DNA from: Armatimonadota bacterium
Lineage (GTDB): Bacteria; Armatimonadota; Fimbriimonadia; Fimbriimonadales; Fimbriimonadaceae
Assembly: GCA_018268375.1 (NCBI GenBank)
Contig: JAFDWS010000006.1
Location: forward strand, 186,001 to 250,000
Reading direction: 5' to 3'
DNA: 64,000 nt
In this document: positions 8,792-17,782 of the stretch, in pieces
Position numbering within the stretch: the first letter of the stretch is position 1
Layout: each line of letters opens with the position of its first letter
Translations under genes and position numbers: made by a program
Notes under the pieces: generated by a model
Database searches by the model: none
Told to the model about the DNA's origin: nothing
Seen by the model: the letters and a program-made list of their open reading frames with translations, nothing else

Positions 8792-9301
8792 ATGAAAGCT
8801 GTCTTCACAATCATTTGTGCGCTCTCCGTAGGTTCCGTCGCATGGGGACAAGAGTTGGCGGCGGTGCCCAAAGAGTTGAAGGACCTCTCGGGCCTCGTAG
8901 GAGAGTGGCAGGGCGAACTCGCGATGACCATCCCGGGGATGAGCGACCCCATCAAGATGACCTCGACGGTCAGCGTCAAGGTTTTCGGTCAGTACCAGGA
9001 GACGGTCTACACGATGGACGCGCCGGGAATGGGCAAGTTCACCGGCCACCAGTTCCTGACCTGGGATGAGAACGCGAAGGGTTACAAGTCGTGGAATTTC
9101 GACGACCAGTCGCCAGCCCCCAGAATGGAGACAGGGAGTTGGGACGGAAAGAAACTCGTGATGAGCGGTGAGCAGGGCGGCATGACATCCCGGGTCACTT
9201 TCGAACCGCGAGGCAAGGACGTTGTCCATTTTCTGCTGGAAATGAAGCAAGGAGACTCGTTCGTGAAGCTGGGGGAGACCGACTACAAGCGCAAAGCGTA
9301 A
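8792..9301 (+). CDS. Secreted DUF1579-like protein
   Basis: 169 residues with signal peptide (MKAVFTIICALSVGSVAWG, cleavage before QELAA). The mature protein fits DUF1579, a small lipocalin-like beta-barrel: 'LSGLVGEWQGELAM', 'GQYQETVYTMDAPGMGKFTG', 'TWDENAKGYKSWNFDD' and 'KKLVMSGEQGGMTSRVTFE'. These proteins may bind hydrophobic ligands; no reaction is known. ATG 8792 is the first start downstream of the divergent GH172 gene. The frame could run upstream to 8555, but that would lie inside GH172. The VWA gene follows after 45 bp, possibly in the same transcript. Confidence 0.75.
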   Translation: MKAVFTIICALSVGSVAWGQELAAVPKELKDLSGLVGEWQGELAMTIPGMSDPIKMTSTVSVKVFGQYQETVYTMDAPGMGKFTGHQFLTWDENAKGYKSWNFDDQSPAPRMETGSWDGKKLVMSGEQGGMTSRVTFEPRGKDVVHFLLEMKQGDSFVKLGETDYKRKA

Positions 9302-9346
9302 CCCCGTCGGCCATCGGGACGTCCGACTTGCGGCAAGGATCGACCC

Positions 9347-11269
9347 ATGACTGACTTACTGAAAGCTGTGCCCGCCCTCTTTCTATGCTGGGCGGCGACT
9401 GTTGCGACGGCCCAAGACGGCGTTTCGACCGCAGGTGCAGCCCGGAGCAAGTATTTAGCCGAGCATGGTGGCCTGCCCGCTCCTAGCGAAGTGGTCGTGG
9501 AGGACTTTGTCAATTATCACCGTCACGAGATCGCGCGGCCAAAGTCCGGAGAAGCCGTCGCGCTCGACTTGCGATGGGGCTCGGCCGGCATCCAGCCGCG
9601 CGGTAGCGCCGTCCTCCAGGTCGGGCTCAGTACGGCTCTCACCCATGATCGCAAGAACCTCCGTCCCGTCAATCTTTCACTTGTCATTGATAAGAGCGGC
9701 AGCATGTCCGCTGCCGACAAGCTCACGCGGGTCAAGCAAGCCCTTGACAAGCTCGTCGCTCAGCTACGGCCGACCGACATGCTCTCGCTCGTTTGCTTTG
9801 ACAGCGAGGCCCAATTGTTGATGCCCGCCACAACAGTGGGCGACGGGAGCCGGGCACGCTCGCTGATCCGGTCGCTTGAGCCGGGCAGTTCCACGAACAT
9901 CGAAGGTGGGCTGAAGCTCGGGTATGAGCAAGCCCTTTCCCATTACGATCTGACTTGGAGCAACCGGGTCGTGCTCCTGACTGATGGCATCGCCAATGTC
10001 GGAGTCACCGAACCCGCCTTGATCGCCAAGGAATCGGTCGACTACAACGAGCGCGGCATCGACCTTTCAACCATTGGCGTCGGCATGGACCTCAATCGCG
10101 ACATGCTGCGTGAACTCGCGAAAAAGGGCCGCGGACTGGCCCATTTCGTCGGTGACGACGGAGACATCGAGAAGGTCTTCGTCAAGGAGCTGCAGAGCCT
10201 TCTTTCGCCTGTCGCGAAGGATCCAAAGCTTGTCGTCCGGTTCGACCCGAGATTGACGCTCGACCAGTTCTATGGCTACGAGCCCCAGATTTCCGAAGAT
10301 GAGGTCACGGTTCCGTTGGACACGATGAACAGCGGAATGACGGAGGTCGTCCTCATGCGCTTCCACCTTGTCAGCCGGTTGCCCAAGGGGACACGGCTTC
10401 CCGTCAGTTCCGTCTTGACCTACTACGACGAGGAACACGGGCGCGAAGTCCAGGTCAAGCAGTCCGCTCAGCTCGTCGTCGACGACCGTGCCAGCGTGAA
10501 GATTGACGATGAGTCTGTACGCAAGAACTACACCATCGCTGAACTGGCTCAGTCGATCCACGAAATGGCCGTGCGCTGTGAGGCGAACCGCTATGCCCCA
10601 GCAGAAATGGCGCTCGACACGGCGATCCTCGATACGAACCTTCGCTATCCCAGCCTGGAGGATGAGGACATCGTGCGCACTCTCAAGGTTGCGAAGGCTT
10701 ACAAGAAGACCCTTGAGGAGCGGAACAAGGGGGCACGTGCAGAACTCGAGGGGTCAGGCAACGCGAGCGAGGTCCGCGATTTGCTCAGCACGGAGCGCTT
10801 CACGTCTCCTGTCTTGGCATTCACCCCTGCGACTGAAAACTGTCTTTGGCCGGCGGCCTACACCATCGCGCAGCGGTTCGACCAGCCCCAACTGCATCGC
10901 CTAGTCTCAGCTCAGCCGTTCGCCGCTCCCGAAGGTGGCGACGTCTACTTTGCGAACTGCGGAGGGACGGAGACGATGGAAGTGCTCCAAGCCAAAGTCG
11001 ACTGCAAGCCCAACACGAATTACCGTATCAGCTTGCAAGCGATCAGTTTAACGCCAGGTCGTGAATGGATCCCGACGTTCGAGATCCGCGTGAACGGCCA
11101 CCGCAGCGAACCGCGCCCAGCAGGAGAACTCAGTTACGAGAAGATCGAAACCGTTTGGAACTCGGGCGCTGCGCGCACAGCCACAATTCGAGTGATGCGC
11201 ATGGCGATCCCCCATGGTGGCGGCGTCATCGGCTTGGCGAACTGGCGGATCGTGCCCGTGACTGAATAG
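9347..11269 (+). CDS. Secreted von Willebrand factor A protein (YfbK-like)
   Basis: 640 residues. Signal peptide MTDLLKAVPALFLCWAATVA, cleavage after TAQ. The region around 'VVVEDFVNYHRHEIARP' (about 50-65) resembles the N-terminal YfbK segment. The VWA domain (about 108-290) has an intact MIDAS: DKSGS (115-119), a Thr in 'GSSTNIEGG' and Asp in 'LLTDGIANVG'. A C-terminal helical region follows (about 390-470), then a domain of roughly 150 residues (490-640) with strands such as 'GGDVYFANCGGTETMEV' that I cannot assign. Metal-dependent protein binding on the cell surface or in the periplasm is the expected role. GGCAAGGA precedes ATG 9347. It ends 6 bp before the convergent TPR gene. Confidence 0.82.
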   Translation: MTDLLKAVPALFLCWAATVATAQDGVSTAGAARSKYLAEHGGLPAPSEVVVEDFVNYHRHEIARPKSGEAVALDLRWGSAGIQPRGSAVLQVGLSTALTHDRKNLRPVNLSLVIDKSGSMSAADKLTRVKQALDKLVAQLRPTDMLSLVCFDSEAQLLMPATTVGDGSRARSLIRSLEPGSSTNIEGGLKLGYEQALSHYDLTWSNRVVLLTDGIANVGVTEPALIAKESVDYNERGIDLSTIGVGMDLNRDMLRELAKKGRGLAHFVGDDGDIEKVFVKELQSLLSPVAKDPKLVVRFDPRLTLDQFYGYEPQISEDEVTVPLDTMNSGMTEVVLMRFHLVSRLPKGTRLPVSSVLTYYDEEHGREVQVKQSAQLVVDDRASVKIDDESVRKNYTIAELAQSIHEMAVRCEANRYAPAEMALDTAILDTNLRYPSLEDEDIVRTLKVAKAYKKTLEERNKGARAELEGSGNASEVRDLLSTERFTSPVLAFTPATENCLWPAAYTIAQRFDQPQLHRLVSAQPFAAPEGGDVYFANCGGTETMEVLQAKVDCKPNTNYRISLQAISLTPGREWIPTFEIRVNGHRSEPRPAGELSYEKIETVWNSGAARTATIRVMRMAIPHGGGVIGLANWRIVPVTE

Positions 11270-11275
11270 CGACGA

Positions 11276-11758
11276 TCAATCGCCGTACATCTGCTCGTGC
11301 TCGGCGTCCTTGCGTTCAGGCAACTCTTCGATCAGCCGCGCGCACGCGTTCCAACGGAGGATGGCGTCGTCGTTTCCTTCCGGTCGCATTTTTTCGGCCC
11401 GCTCATAGAGGTCCATGGCCTGGTGGATCCAGCTTGCCGCCATGCTTGCGTGCTCGCCGCTTTGAAGCTTGACTCGCCCCCAGCGCTCACAAGCGACGCC
11501 AGCGTAATAGACCCGTTCGTATTCCGTGCCCATGCGTCCCGCAATCCGCTCGGCTTCCTCGAGCTTTGGGCCACGGCGATGGCCGAACATTTCAGTCGTC
11601 GCAAGGAACAATGAGCGGACGGCGGTGGCATTGTCAGGATCGATCGCGAGGACATCGTGGCAGATACTGGCGGCCTGCTCTGGCTCGTTCAGCAACCGAT
11701 AACGCTCAGCGAGTTCAAGGGCGCGGGGAACAGCGGCGGCGTGGATTTGCTTCAACAT
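11276..11758 (-). CDS. TPR-like helical protein, 160 aa
   Basis: Starts at ATG 11758, 10 bp after the sdhB stop, with GGAG seven bases upstream that overlaps the end of sdhB. An extended frame to 11827 would run into sdhB. The protein is all-helical, with TPR-type repeats: 'RALELAERYRLLNEPEQAAS' then 'ICHDVLAIDPDNATAV', and 'HQAMDLYERAEKMRPEGNDD'. A charged tail ends 'PERKDAEHEQMYGD'. No signal peptide, so cytoplasmic. Translational coupling with sdhB suggests a role linked to the succinate dehydrogenase complex, for instance assembly, but that is inference from position only. Confidence 0.7.
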   Translation of the reverse strand: MLKQIHAAAVPRALELAERYRLLNEPEQAASICHDVLAIDPDNATAVRSLFLATTEMFGHRRGPKLEEAERIAGRMGTEYERVYYAGVACERWGRVKLQSGEHASMAASWIHQAMDLYERAEKMRPEGNDDAILRWNACARLIEELPERKDAEHEQMYGD

Positions 11759-11768
11759 GTCGGCTCCG

Positions 11769-12509
11769 TCATCGACGCCCCTTTCGGAACAGTCTCGCAA
11801 TTGGATCATAGAACACGTCGGCCACACGCTCCTTCAGTGGAATGATGGCGTTGTCCGTGATTTTGATGTGCTCTGGGCACACGACCGTGCAGCACTTTGT
11901 GATGTTGCAGTAACCGATGCCGTCCCGGTGGCGAAGGTCGGAGAGCCGATCTTCGGTGTCGAGCGGGTGCATCTCCCACATCGCGTTATAGATGAACAGT
12001 CTCGGGCCGATGAAACTGTCGTGCTTGTCGTGCTCTCGAAGAACGTGGCAGACGTTCTGGCACAGGAAGCACTCGATGCACTTACGGAACTCCTGCGGGC
12101 GGTCAATGTCCTCCTGAGCCATGCGCCAAGTTCCGTCTTCGGCATCCGGCTTGCGGGGCTTGAACGGCTTCACCTTCTTCTTCGCTTCAAAGTTCCAGCT
12201 AACGTCGGTCACCAAGTCCCGAACGAGTGGAAACGCCTTCATTGGCTCGATCCGAACCGGCGAGTCGAGATCTAGGTCACCAAGCCTCGTCATGCACATC
12301 AAGCGGGGTTGGCCGTTCACTTCTGCGCTGCACGAGCCGCACTTGCCGGCCTTGCAGTTCCAACGACAAGCCAGATCCGGTGCGGTCTCGGCCTGAATGT
12401 TGTGCACCGCGTCCAGAACGACCATTCCCTCGCCGACTTCGGTTTCGTAGTTCTGGAACTGGCCACCGTCCTTGTCTCCACGCCAGATCTCGAAAGTCGC
12501 CTTCGCCAC
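11769..12509 (-). CDS. sdhB: Succinate dehydrogenase/fumarate reductase iron-sulfur subunit
   Basis: 246 residues from GTG 12509. The frame is open to 12569, but homologous subunits begin at '(M)xxxFxIWRGD', exactly what follows this GTG. The [2Fe-2S] site has C52-x4-C57-x2-C60-x11-C72 ('RWNCKAGKCGSCSAEVNG'). The C-terminal clusters use 'CIECFLCQNVCH' and 'CNITKCCTVVCPEHIK'. The sequence resembles the actinobacterial Sdh1 iron-sulfur subunit more than the E. coli type, matching the anchor at 2702. It passes electrons from FAD to the membrane quinone site. CATAAT lies 6 bases before GTG with no Shine-Dalgarno, compatible with a leaderless message. A TPR gene follows 10 bp downstream. It is encoded opposite and 4 kb away from sdhA. 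Confidence 0.92.
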   Translation of the reverse strand: MAKATFEIWRGDKDGGQFQNYETEVGEGMVVLDAVHNIQAETAPDLACRWNCKAGKCGSCSAEVNGQPRLMCMTRLGDLDLDSPVRIEPMKAFPLVRDLVTDVSWNFEAKKKVKPFKPRKPDAEDGTWRMAQEDIDRPQEFRKCIECFLCQNVCHVLREHDKHDSFIGPRLFIYNAMWEMHPLDTEDRLSDLRHRDGIGYCNITKCCTVVCPEHIKITDNAIIPLKERVADVFYDPIARLFRKGRR

Positions 12510-12728
12510 GGTGCGATTATGCGCGAAGGCCAGGCTTGCCGGAAAGTGGCAGGAAGCTCGTCTCGGCACAAACGCCGCACTGTGCCAACGAGCCGCGCTA
12601 AAATTGCGAGAAAAGTCCCTTTCCGTCGTCTTACAGTCCCAATGGCCGCAATTTATGGCGGCTATCGCCTGTAAGTTGTGCCGTTGCGACTATCGTAAGT
12701 CTCGACCAATCTCAGGACAGGAGAAGTT

Positions 12729-14630
12729 ATGAGGAGAAACAACACGAACAGATGGCTCGGGCTGAGTGGCTGGACCCTCTTCCTCGGCAGCATCGTGGCC
12801 GTTTTGGCCGCGCCACCGTCGATGGCTCAGGAAGGCCAAATGCCGACCACCCGCAAGTCCACGGATCCGCCGATCGGCTCGAAGGGGAAGATGGGGCAGG
12901 ATCTCTTCCTCGCCATCGACCATCGCGACTCGAAGGGCGTGCAGGCTCTGCTGAGCCAGGGTGCCGACCCTAACTCGCAGAACGGCCTGGAGTTCTCCCC
13001 GCTCTATATCGCCGCGGCGTCGTACCAGAACGATGTCGTCAAGATCCTTTTGGATTCCGGAGCAAAGGTGGACTCTGAAACGACCTACGGCACAGCCCTG
13101 ACCTTCGCATGCGCGACAGGCAACTTGATGGGCGCGAAGATGCTTATCGAGCGAGGCGCGAACGTCAACGTCGCCCGCACCGACGGCATTACTCCGCTGA
13201 TGATGGCGGCCAACGCGGGCGCGACTCCGTTGGTCACGGAACTCCTCGCTAAGAAAGCCAACGCGCTTTCGAAGAACGCCAATGGGTCGACGGCTTTGAT
13301 CTACGCCGCCCGTGGTGGTCACACCGCCATCGGCAAAATGCTCCTTGAACAAGGAATCAGTCCCGACCGTGCCAACGACGAAGGTGAGACTCCCCTGATG
13401 GCGGCTGCGACCGGCGGTCACACCGAGTTCATCAAGCTTCTCATGGAGAACGGCGCAAGTTCAAACGCGACCGATAAGCGGGGCCGGACCCCTCTGATCC
13501 TTGCCTCCGCTTACGGCGACTACCCCGAGACCGTCAAGGAATTGCTGAAGGCCGGTGCCGATGCTCGGGCCAAGGACAAGTTCGGTTGGACGGCGGCCAA
13601 TTATGCGGCTGCCAGGAACCACCAAGGCTCTTTGGCCGCACTGGGCAAGTCCGCCCCGAAAATGGCGGCCCGCAATGTAAAGGAAGCTGCCGCTATGGGC
13701 GTGCAGCTCCTTCAGTCTTCAATGAAGACCTTCAACGAGCGGACGAACTGTATTTCCTGCCATCACGAGGGCATTGGTCGGATGACCGAAGCTATGGCCG
13801 GGCAGAAAGGGTTCAAGACGGACGAGGGGCTGCGGAAGGCGGTCGAAGGCCGCTTGAACGGCGCCCTCAACGCGATGAAGCCCCTTCACGACGCGGCTCT
13901 GGCTAACCCCGAGGTGATGAAGCAAGTACCGCTGATTGAGATCAACGAGGTCTCTACTGGCTATACATGGCTGCTCGCCGGCATGGCCGACAACCACGAG
14001 CCGCGCGACGCGGCGAAGCAAGCCATGGCGATGGTGCTGGCCCGCCAGCAGCTCCCCGACGGTCATTGGTCTTTCTCTCTGCCTCGGATCCCGATGCAAT
14101 CGAGCAACTTCACGATCACCGCGATGGCGGCGCGATCCATCCTCGCCTACGGTGAAGACACGCCTGCGGTGAAGAAGCAGATCGCTTTAGCGAAGGACTG
14201 GCTGACGAAGACGCAAGCGAGGACCAGCGACGACCGCGCATCCCGCCTTATGGGAATGAAATGGGTCGGATCTTCTGCGGCGGAAATGAAGCCTGCCGCC
14301 GACGCCATCGTCGCCGACCAAAAGGCCGACGGCGGCTGGAGCCAGGCACCGAACTTGCAGAGCGACGCGTATTCGACCGGGCAGGCCCTCTGCGCCCTCC
14401 AGATGTCGGGGATGGTCAAGACCACCGATCCCATTTACAGGAAGGGAGTGCAGTTCCTTGTCCGAAACCAGGACGCGGACGGCTCTTGGTATGTCGCAAA
14501 ACGAGCCCTTCCTGCGAACAACTACTTCGATGGTGGCTTCCCCCACGGCGAATCCCAATACTCGTCCTTCAATGGCTCTTGCTGGGCGACCATGGCTCTC
14601 ATGGCGACCCTGCCTGACGCCAAGAAGTAG
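12729..14630 (+). CDS. Exported ankyrin-repeat / heme-motif / cyclase-like fusion protein
   Basis: 633 residues; AGGAG precedes ATG 12729. An N-terminal hydrophobic segment (LGLSGWTLFLGSIVAVLA, cleavage near MAQE) exports it. Residues 55-305 hold about seven ankyrin repeats ('DGITPLMMAANAGATPLV', 'EGETPLMAAATGGHTEFIKL', 'RGRTPLILASAYGDYPE'). A single c-type heme motif follows at C341-x2-C344-H345 (CISCH). From about 400 to the end there is an alpha/alpha-toroid of the squalene-cyclase/prenyltransferase type, shown by 'QQLPDGHWSF', 'QKADGGWSQAPNLQSDAYST' and 'NQDADGSWYVAKR', without the DxDD acid motif of true cyclases. Probably a periplasmic redox-linked binding protein. A hairpin follows its stop at 14642. 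Confidence 0.75.
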   Translation: MRRNNTNRWLGLSGWTLFLGSIVAVLAAPPSMAQEGQMPTTRKSTDPPIGSKGKMGQDLFLAIDHRDSKGVQALLSQGADPNSQNGLEFSPLYIAAASYQNDVVKILLDSGAKVDSETTYGTALTFACATGNLMGAKMLIERGANVNVARTDGITPLMMAANAGATPLVTELLAKKANALSKNANGSTALIYAARGGHTAIGKMLLEQGISPDRANDEGETPLMAAATGGHTEFIKLLMENGASSNATDKRGRTPLILASAYGDYPETVKELLKAGADARAKDKFGWTAANYAAARNHQGSLAALGKSAPKMAARNVKEAAAMGVQLLQSSMKTFNERTNCISCHHEGIGRMTEAMAGQKGFKTDEGLRKAVEGRLNGALNAMKPLHDAALANPEVMKQVPLIEINEVSTGYTWLLAGMADNHEPRDAAKQAMAMVLARQQLPDGHWSFSLPRIPMQSSNFTITAMAARSILAYGEDTPAVKKQIALAKDWLTKTQARTSDDRASRLMGMKWVGSSAAEMKPAADAIVADQKADGGWSQAPNLQSDAYSTGQALCALQMSGMVKTTDPIYRKGVQFLVRNQDADGSWYVAKRALPANNYFDGGFPHGESQYSSFNGSCWATMALMATLPDAKK

Positions 14631-14641
14631 GCTTCTGCGCG

Positions 14642-14663
14642 GGGCCGGGCAAAAGTCCGGCCC
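14642..14663 (+). terminator. Stem-loop after the ankyrin fusion gene
   Basis: GGGCCGG and CCGGCCC form a perfect 7-bp stem with an 8-base loop, 11 bases after the TAG at 14630. There is no clear T run, so termination may be Rho-assisted or this is only an mRNA-stabilising hairpin. Confidence 0.45.
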
Positions 14664-14811
14664 TCGTGCAGTTGACCAAAAGCCGTCTGCCGAATCACGG
14701 CGATAGACAGCACTATTACTGGATAACGTCCAACGACACCGCGGATCGCTGCTGCTACTCGGCTACTATGAGGTCGGTTCCCACAGGTTCGGGGGCCGCT
14801 GGAGTCAGCCA

Positions 14812-17427
14812 ATGCTCGCCCCCAAGTGCTCTGTTTTGCCGCGTCGCCTCCGGAACGCTGTGTTTTGCCTCCTACTTGCAACGCCCTTCACTGGACTCGC
14901 TCAGCCCGCCAAGCCAGCGATGATTGTGTCGACGGGGTCGACGTTCCAGTCGATAGACGCCGATTTGGCGCTGAACAACGAAGGGGCCATCGCCTTTACC
15001 GCCCAGACAGCTTCCGGCGTGGCCCTTTACACGTACTTCGACCCGATAAAGGGGGTGGTAAGGGTCACTCCCTTTGGAAGCGGAGTGGCCTATCGAGGCG
15101 TCGGCCTTTCAAGCGGTACGAAGCCGAAGGCGTTCGTCCGACACCTCGTGGCTGGCAATCCACCTCACACGACTCTCGAGGAGTGGGACGTCAACACGTT
15201 CGTCGAAACGACCCTCGGCGATTCCGCGCTTGGCGACTTTGATGGCGCCGCCGCGTTTTGCGACATCAACAATCAAGGGGTGGTCGCGGGTGAGGCCCTG
15301 CTAACGAATTCCACGATCTCCCAGGTCCAGGCCGGAAAGACCCGTCCACTCAAGGCCATCGCGACTTACAGCGGAAACCAGCTGCTCGAAGTGCAGATCG
15401 CGGAGAGCAACGATATCGTCTTCCGCGACAAAAACGGCCAAATCGTCATGTGGCGCTGGCCAGACAAAGCGACTCAAACGCTCGCAAACTCGGGCAACGG
15501 CTTTGACGCGAACACTGGGCACCGGCCTGGCATTTCGTCTGACGGGACTGCCATCGGCTTCACTGGCAACAGGGGCAGTGGACAGGGCGTGTTTCTTTCC
15601 GTCGCCGACGCGACCGGTGCCCACTCGATCCCCCTGATCCGCATCGCTGGCGAGGGCGCGGACAAATTCACCGCGTTCCCGGATGAGCAACGGGTCGGCG
15701 TTTCATCGATCAAGTTCGGTGTCTCCAGCTACTACCAGACCGTAAGTGTCGTCTTTGCCGGAACGAAGAACGGCGTCACCGGAATCTATTACAGCAGCGT
15801 GACGCTGAGGAACGGAGTGGCCGAAAAGGTCTCAACGCCGGTGAAGCTGATCCAGATCGGCGACTACCCGAAAGACGCCTTTAGCCCGCTCGCCAGTTTC
15901 ACGCTTTCCCATCCCATGAACGGTGAAGGCCAGGTTGCCTTTTACGGAACCTTGGCCGACGGCCGAGGGGCGATCTTTGCCACCCCGCAATGGCAAGAGA
16001 CGACCAACAAGCCGCCACAGCTCCCGAGCGTCCCGATCCAAATGACTGACGGAACTGTGATGATTCAAGTCCATCAGTCCGGCGCGTGGATGCGGCTGAC
16101 CCCCGACAAGTTCGGAGACTACGTCAACGGCACCTGGTCGTCAGCTCCGAGCATGCCTTCCGGCTACGGCCCGACCTTCTTCACGTCGGCCGTGTTAATG
16201 GACGGTCGACTGCTCGTCATGGGAGGAGAGTACAACCTTGGAAACCCAAATCGGGCCGATACCAATCTCGGCACGATTTACAACCCGTTCACGAACAGCT
16301 GGACACCCCTCAGCGGCCAAGGGGCGTTCCTTTGTCCACCAGGTTGGCAGAAGGTGGGCGACGCACAATGCTGCGTGCTTCCTAATGGGCAATTCGCGAT
16401 GGCGGACCCGTTCAGCACGAACATGGCGATCTTGAACCCGGCCACCTTGGTCTGGCGTTCGACCGGTCAGGGCAAGAACGGCAACTACGATGAAGAAGGT
16501 TGGACGCTCATGCCGGAAGGTTCCATCCTCACCTGTGACGCATTGAGTGCTCCCAGCGCCGAGAAGCTTCGACTGGACACAGAGGCATGGACGCCTGCGG
16601 GCTCGACGGTTAACAGCCTTTTCGACCCGCCCAACCTTGAGACCGGCCCCTCCGTGCTCATGCCCAACGGAGAAGTCTTGGCCTTGGGTGGAACACAGTT
16701 CACCGCCATCTACTCAAGCGGTGGCCTTAGCCAGCCGGGTTCGTGGTTCGCTGGCTCCGACTTTCCGCTTGACAAAGACAACAACCAACTGGTCATGGCG
16801 GACGCGCCAGCGTGCCTTCTGCCAGGTGGAAACCTCTTGATCCTGACCAGCCCCGGGGTCTTTGCCAACGGTTATAGTTTCTTCGAATTCGACGGCAAGA
16901 ACTATTACGGGACGACCCCCGACCCTTCATCATCTACCAAGTCGAACTTTGAGGGCGCAATGCTGATGCTCCCGACCGGTCAGGTGCTGTTTGTCGACCG
17001 AGAAAACCGCGCCAGGATCTACACGCCCGGGGCTATGCCGACTGACAAGTGGCGGCCGACCGTGACCTCTTGGCCGAAACTCGTACAGCCGGGACAAACG
17101 ATTACGGTCAGCGGAACCCAGTTCAATGGGTTGTCGCAGTGCAGCGTCTATGGCGACGACCTCTCGGACGCGACGAACTACCCGCTCGTCCGGTTCACGA
17201 ACAATGTCACCGGGCACGTCCAGTACGGTAGGACACACAACCACAGCACCATGGGCGTAGCAACAGGCGGAGCGACCGTCTCGACACAGGTCGACCTGCC
17301 CGCGAACTTGGAATGGGGCCAAGCGAAGATGGAGGTCGTGGCCAACGGCATCGCTTCGAAGCCGGTCAGCATCAACATCCTGGCCCACACTGGAGGTCAG
17401 CAGGTGCAAGGCGGTCCCGGGCGCTGA
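14812..17427 (+). CDS. Large secreted kelch/beta-propeller protein
   Basis: 871 residues with signal peptide (RNAVFCLLLATPFTGLAQ). Residues about 35-390 form a first beta-rich part with repeats of the 'NNEGAIAFTAQ', 'NNQGVVAGEALL', 'NGEGQVAFYGTLADGRG' kind seen in exported propellers of environmental bacteria. Residues about 400-760 are a kelch propeller: 'DGRLLVMGGEYN', 'NPFTNSWTPLSG', 'PNGEVLALGGTQ', 'PTGQVLFVDREN'. The last 100 residues match the galactose-oxidase-like DUF1929 sandwich ('PGQTITVSGTQFNGLSQ', 'YGRTHNHSTMGVATGG'). The Tyr-His copper pair needed for galactose oxidase is not evident, so a binding rather than oxidase role is more likely. A stem-loop follows at 17444. Confidence 0.72.
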   Translation: MLAPKCSVLPRRLRNAVFCLLLATPFTGLAQPAKPAMIVSTGSTFQSIDADLALNNEGAIAFTAQTASGVALYTYFDPIKGVVRVTPFGSGVAYRGVGLSSGTKPKAFVRHLVAGNPPHTTLEEWDVNTFVETTLGDSALGDFDGAAAFCDINNQGVVAGEALLTNSTISQVQAGKTRPLKAIATYSGNQLLEVQIAESNDIVFRDKNGQIVMWRWPDKATQTLANSGNGFDANTGHRPGISSDGTAIGFTGNRGSGQGVFLSVADATGAHSIPLIRIAGEGADKFTAFPDEQRVGVSSIKFGVSSYYQTVSVVFAGTKNGVTGIYYSSVTLRNGVAEKVSTPVKLIQIGDYPKDAFSPLASFTLSHPMNGEGQVAFYGTLADGRGAIFATPQWQETTNKPPQLPSVPIQMTDGTVMIQVHQSGAWMRLTPDKFGDYVNGTWSSAPSMPSGYGPTFFTSAVLMDGRLLVMGGEYNLGNPNRADTNLGTIYNPFTNSWTPLSGQGAFLCPPGWQKVGDAQCCVLPNGQFAMADPFSTNMAILNPATLVWRSTGQGKNGNYDEEGWTLMPEGSILTCDALSAPSAEKLRLDTEAWTPAGSTVNSLFDPPNLETGPSVLMPNGEVLALGGTQFTAIYSSGGLSQPGSWFAGSDFPLDKDNNQLVMADAPACLLPGGNLLILTSPGVFANGYSFFEFDGKNYYGTTPDPSSSTKSNFEGAMLMLPTGQVLFVDRENRARIYTPGAMPTDKWRPTVTSWPKLVQPGQTITVSGTQFNGLSQCSVYGDDLSDATNYPLVRFTNNVTGHVQYGRTHNHSTMGVATGGATVSTQVDLPANLEWGQAKMEVVANGIASKPVSINILAHTGGQQVQGGPGR

Positions 17428-17443
17428 TCCGCCTTCATAAAGA

Positions 17444-17495
17444 AATGGAATTCCAGCCGTTCGGTCAGGTTTGAGCCTGGATCCTGGATTCCATT
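17444..17495 (+). terminator. Stem-loop downstream of the kelch gene
   Basis: AATGGAATTCCAG (17444-17456) pairs with CTGGATTCCATT (17484-17495) with one bulged base. The spacer contains TCAGG/CCTGG complementarity, and CTCGTTT follows. It starts 17 bases after the gene's stop and precedes the tRNA-Ala promoter region, so it likely separates the two transcripts. Confidence 0.5.
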
Positions 17496-17610
17496 CTCGT
17501 TTGGGGGCGGGCAGGCCCGACCGACCCTGTGGGGGAGGCTCTGATCGGCCGACCATGCTATACTGTCCGTTCCCTGGAGAGCGGGTCGTCAATCTGACGC
17601 ACGAAAGTGT

Positions 17611-17686
17611 GGGGGTATAGCTCAGCTGGGAGAGCGCTTCCATGGCATGGAAGAGGCCAGGGGTTCGAATCCCCTTACCTCCACCA
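17611..17686 (+). tRNA. tRNA-Ala (anticodon GGC)
   Basis: 76 bases with a full cloverleaf. Acceptor GGGGGTA pairs with TACCTCC and contains the G3-U70 wobble pair that marks alanine tRNAs. The anticodon stem CTTCC/GGAAG encloses loop ATGGCAT, anticodon GGC. The T arm is AGGGG/CCCCT around TTCGAAT, the discriminator is A and CCA is encoded (17684-17686). A TATACT box at 17559-17564, 47 bases upstream, is the best -10 candidate. The amine oxidase gene starts 96 bases downstream. Confidence 0.97.
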
Positions 17687-17782
17687 ATCTTTCAGAAGGC
17701 TTCGGACTCTCCAACCCTTGGAGACATCCTGACTTCCGGTCGGACATTGTCAGGGCCGATGGCGGTGGTGCAATATGGGCTC

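Noticed and set aside
12729..14630. True squalene/hopene cyclase
   Set aside because: QW-like repeats are present but the DxDD catalytic motif is absent, and the domain is too short.
14812..17427. Galactose oxidase assignment for the kelch protein
   Set aside because: Although kelch repeats and a DUF1929-like end are present, the Tyr-His copper ligand pair is not visible.
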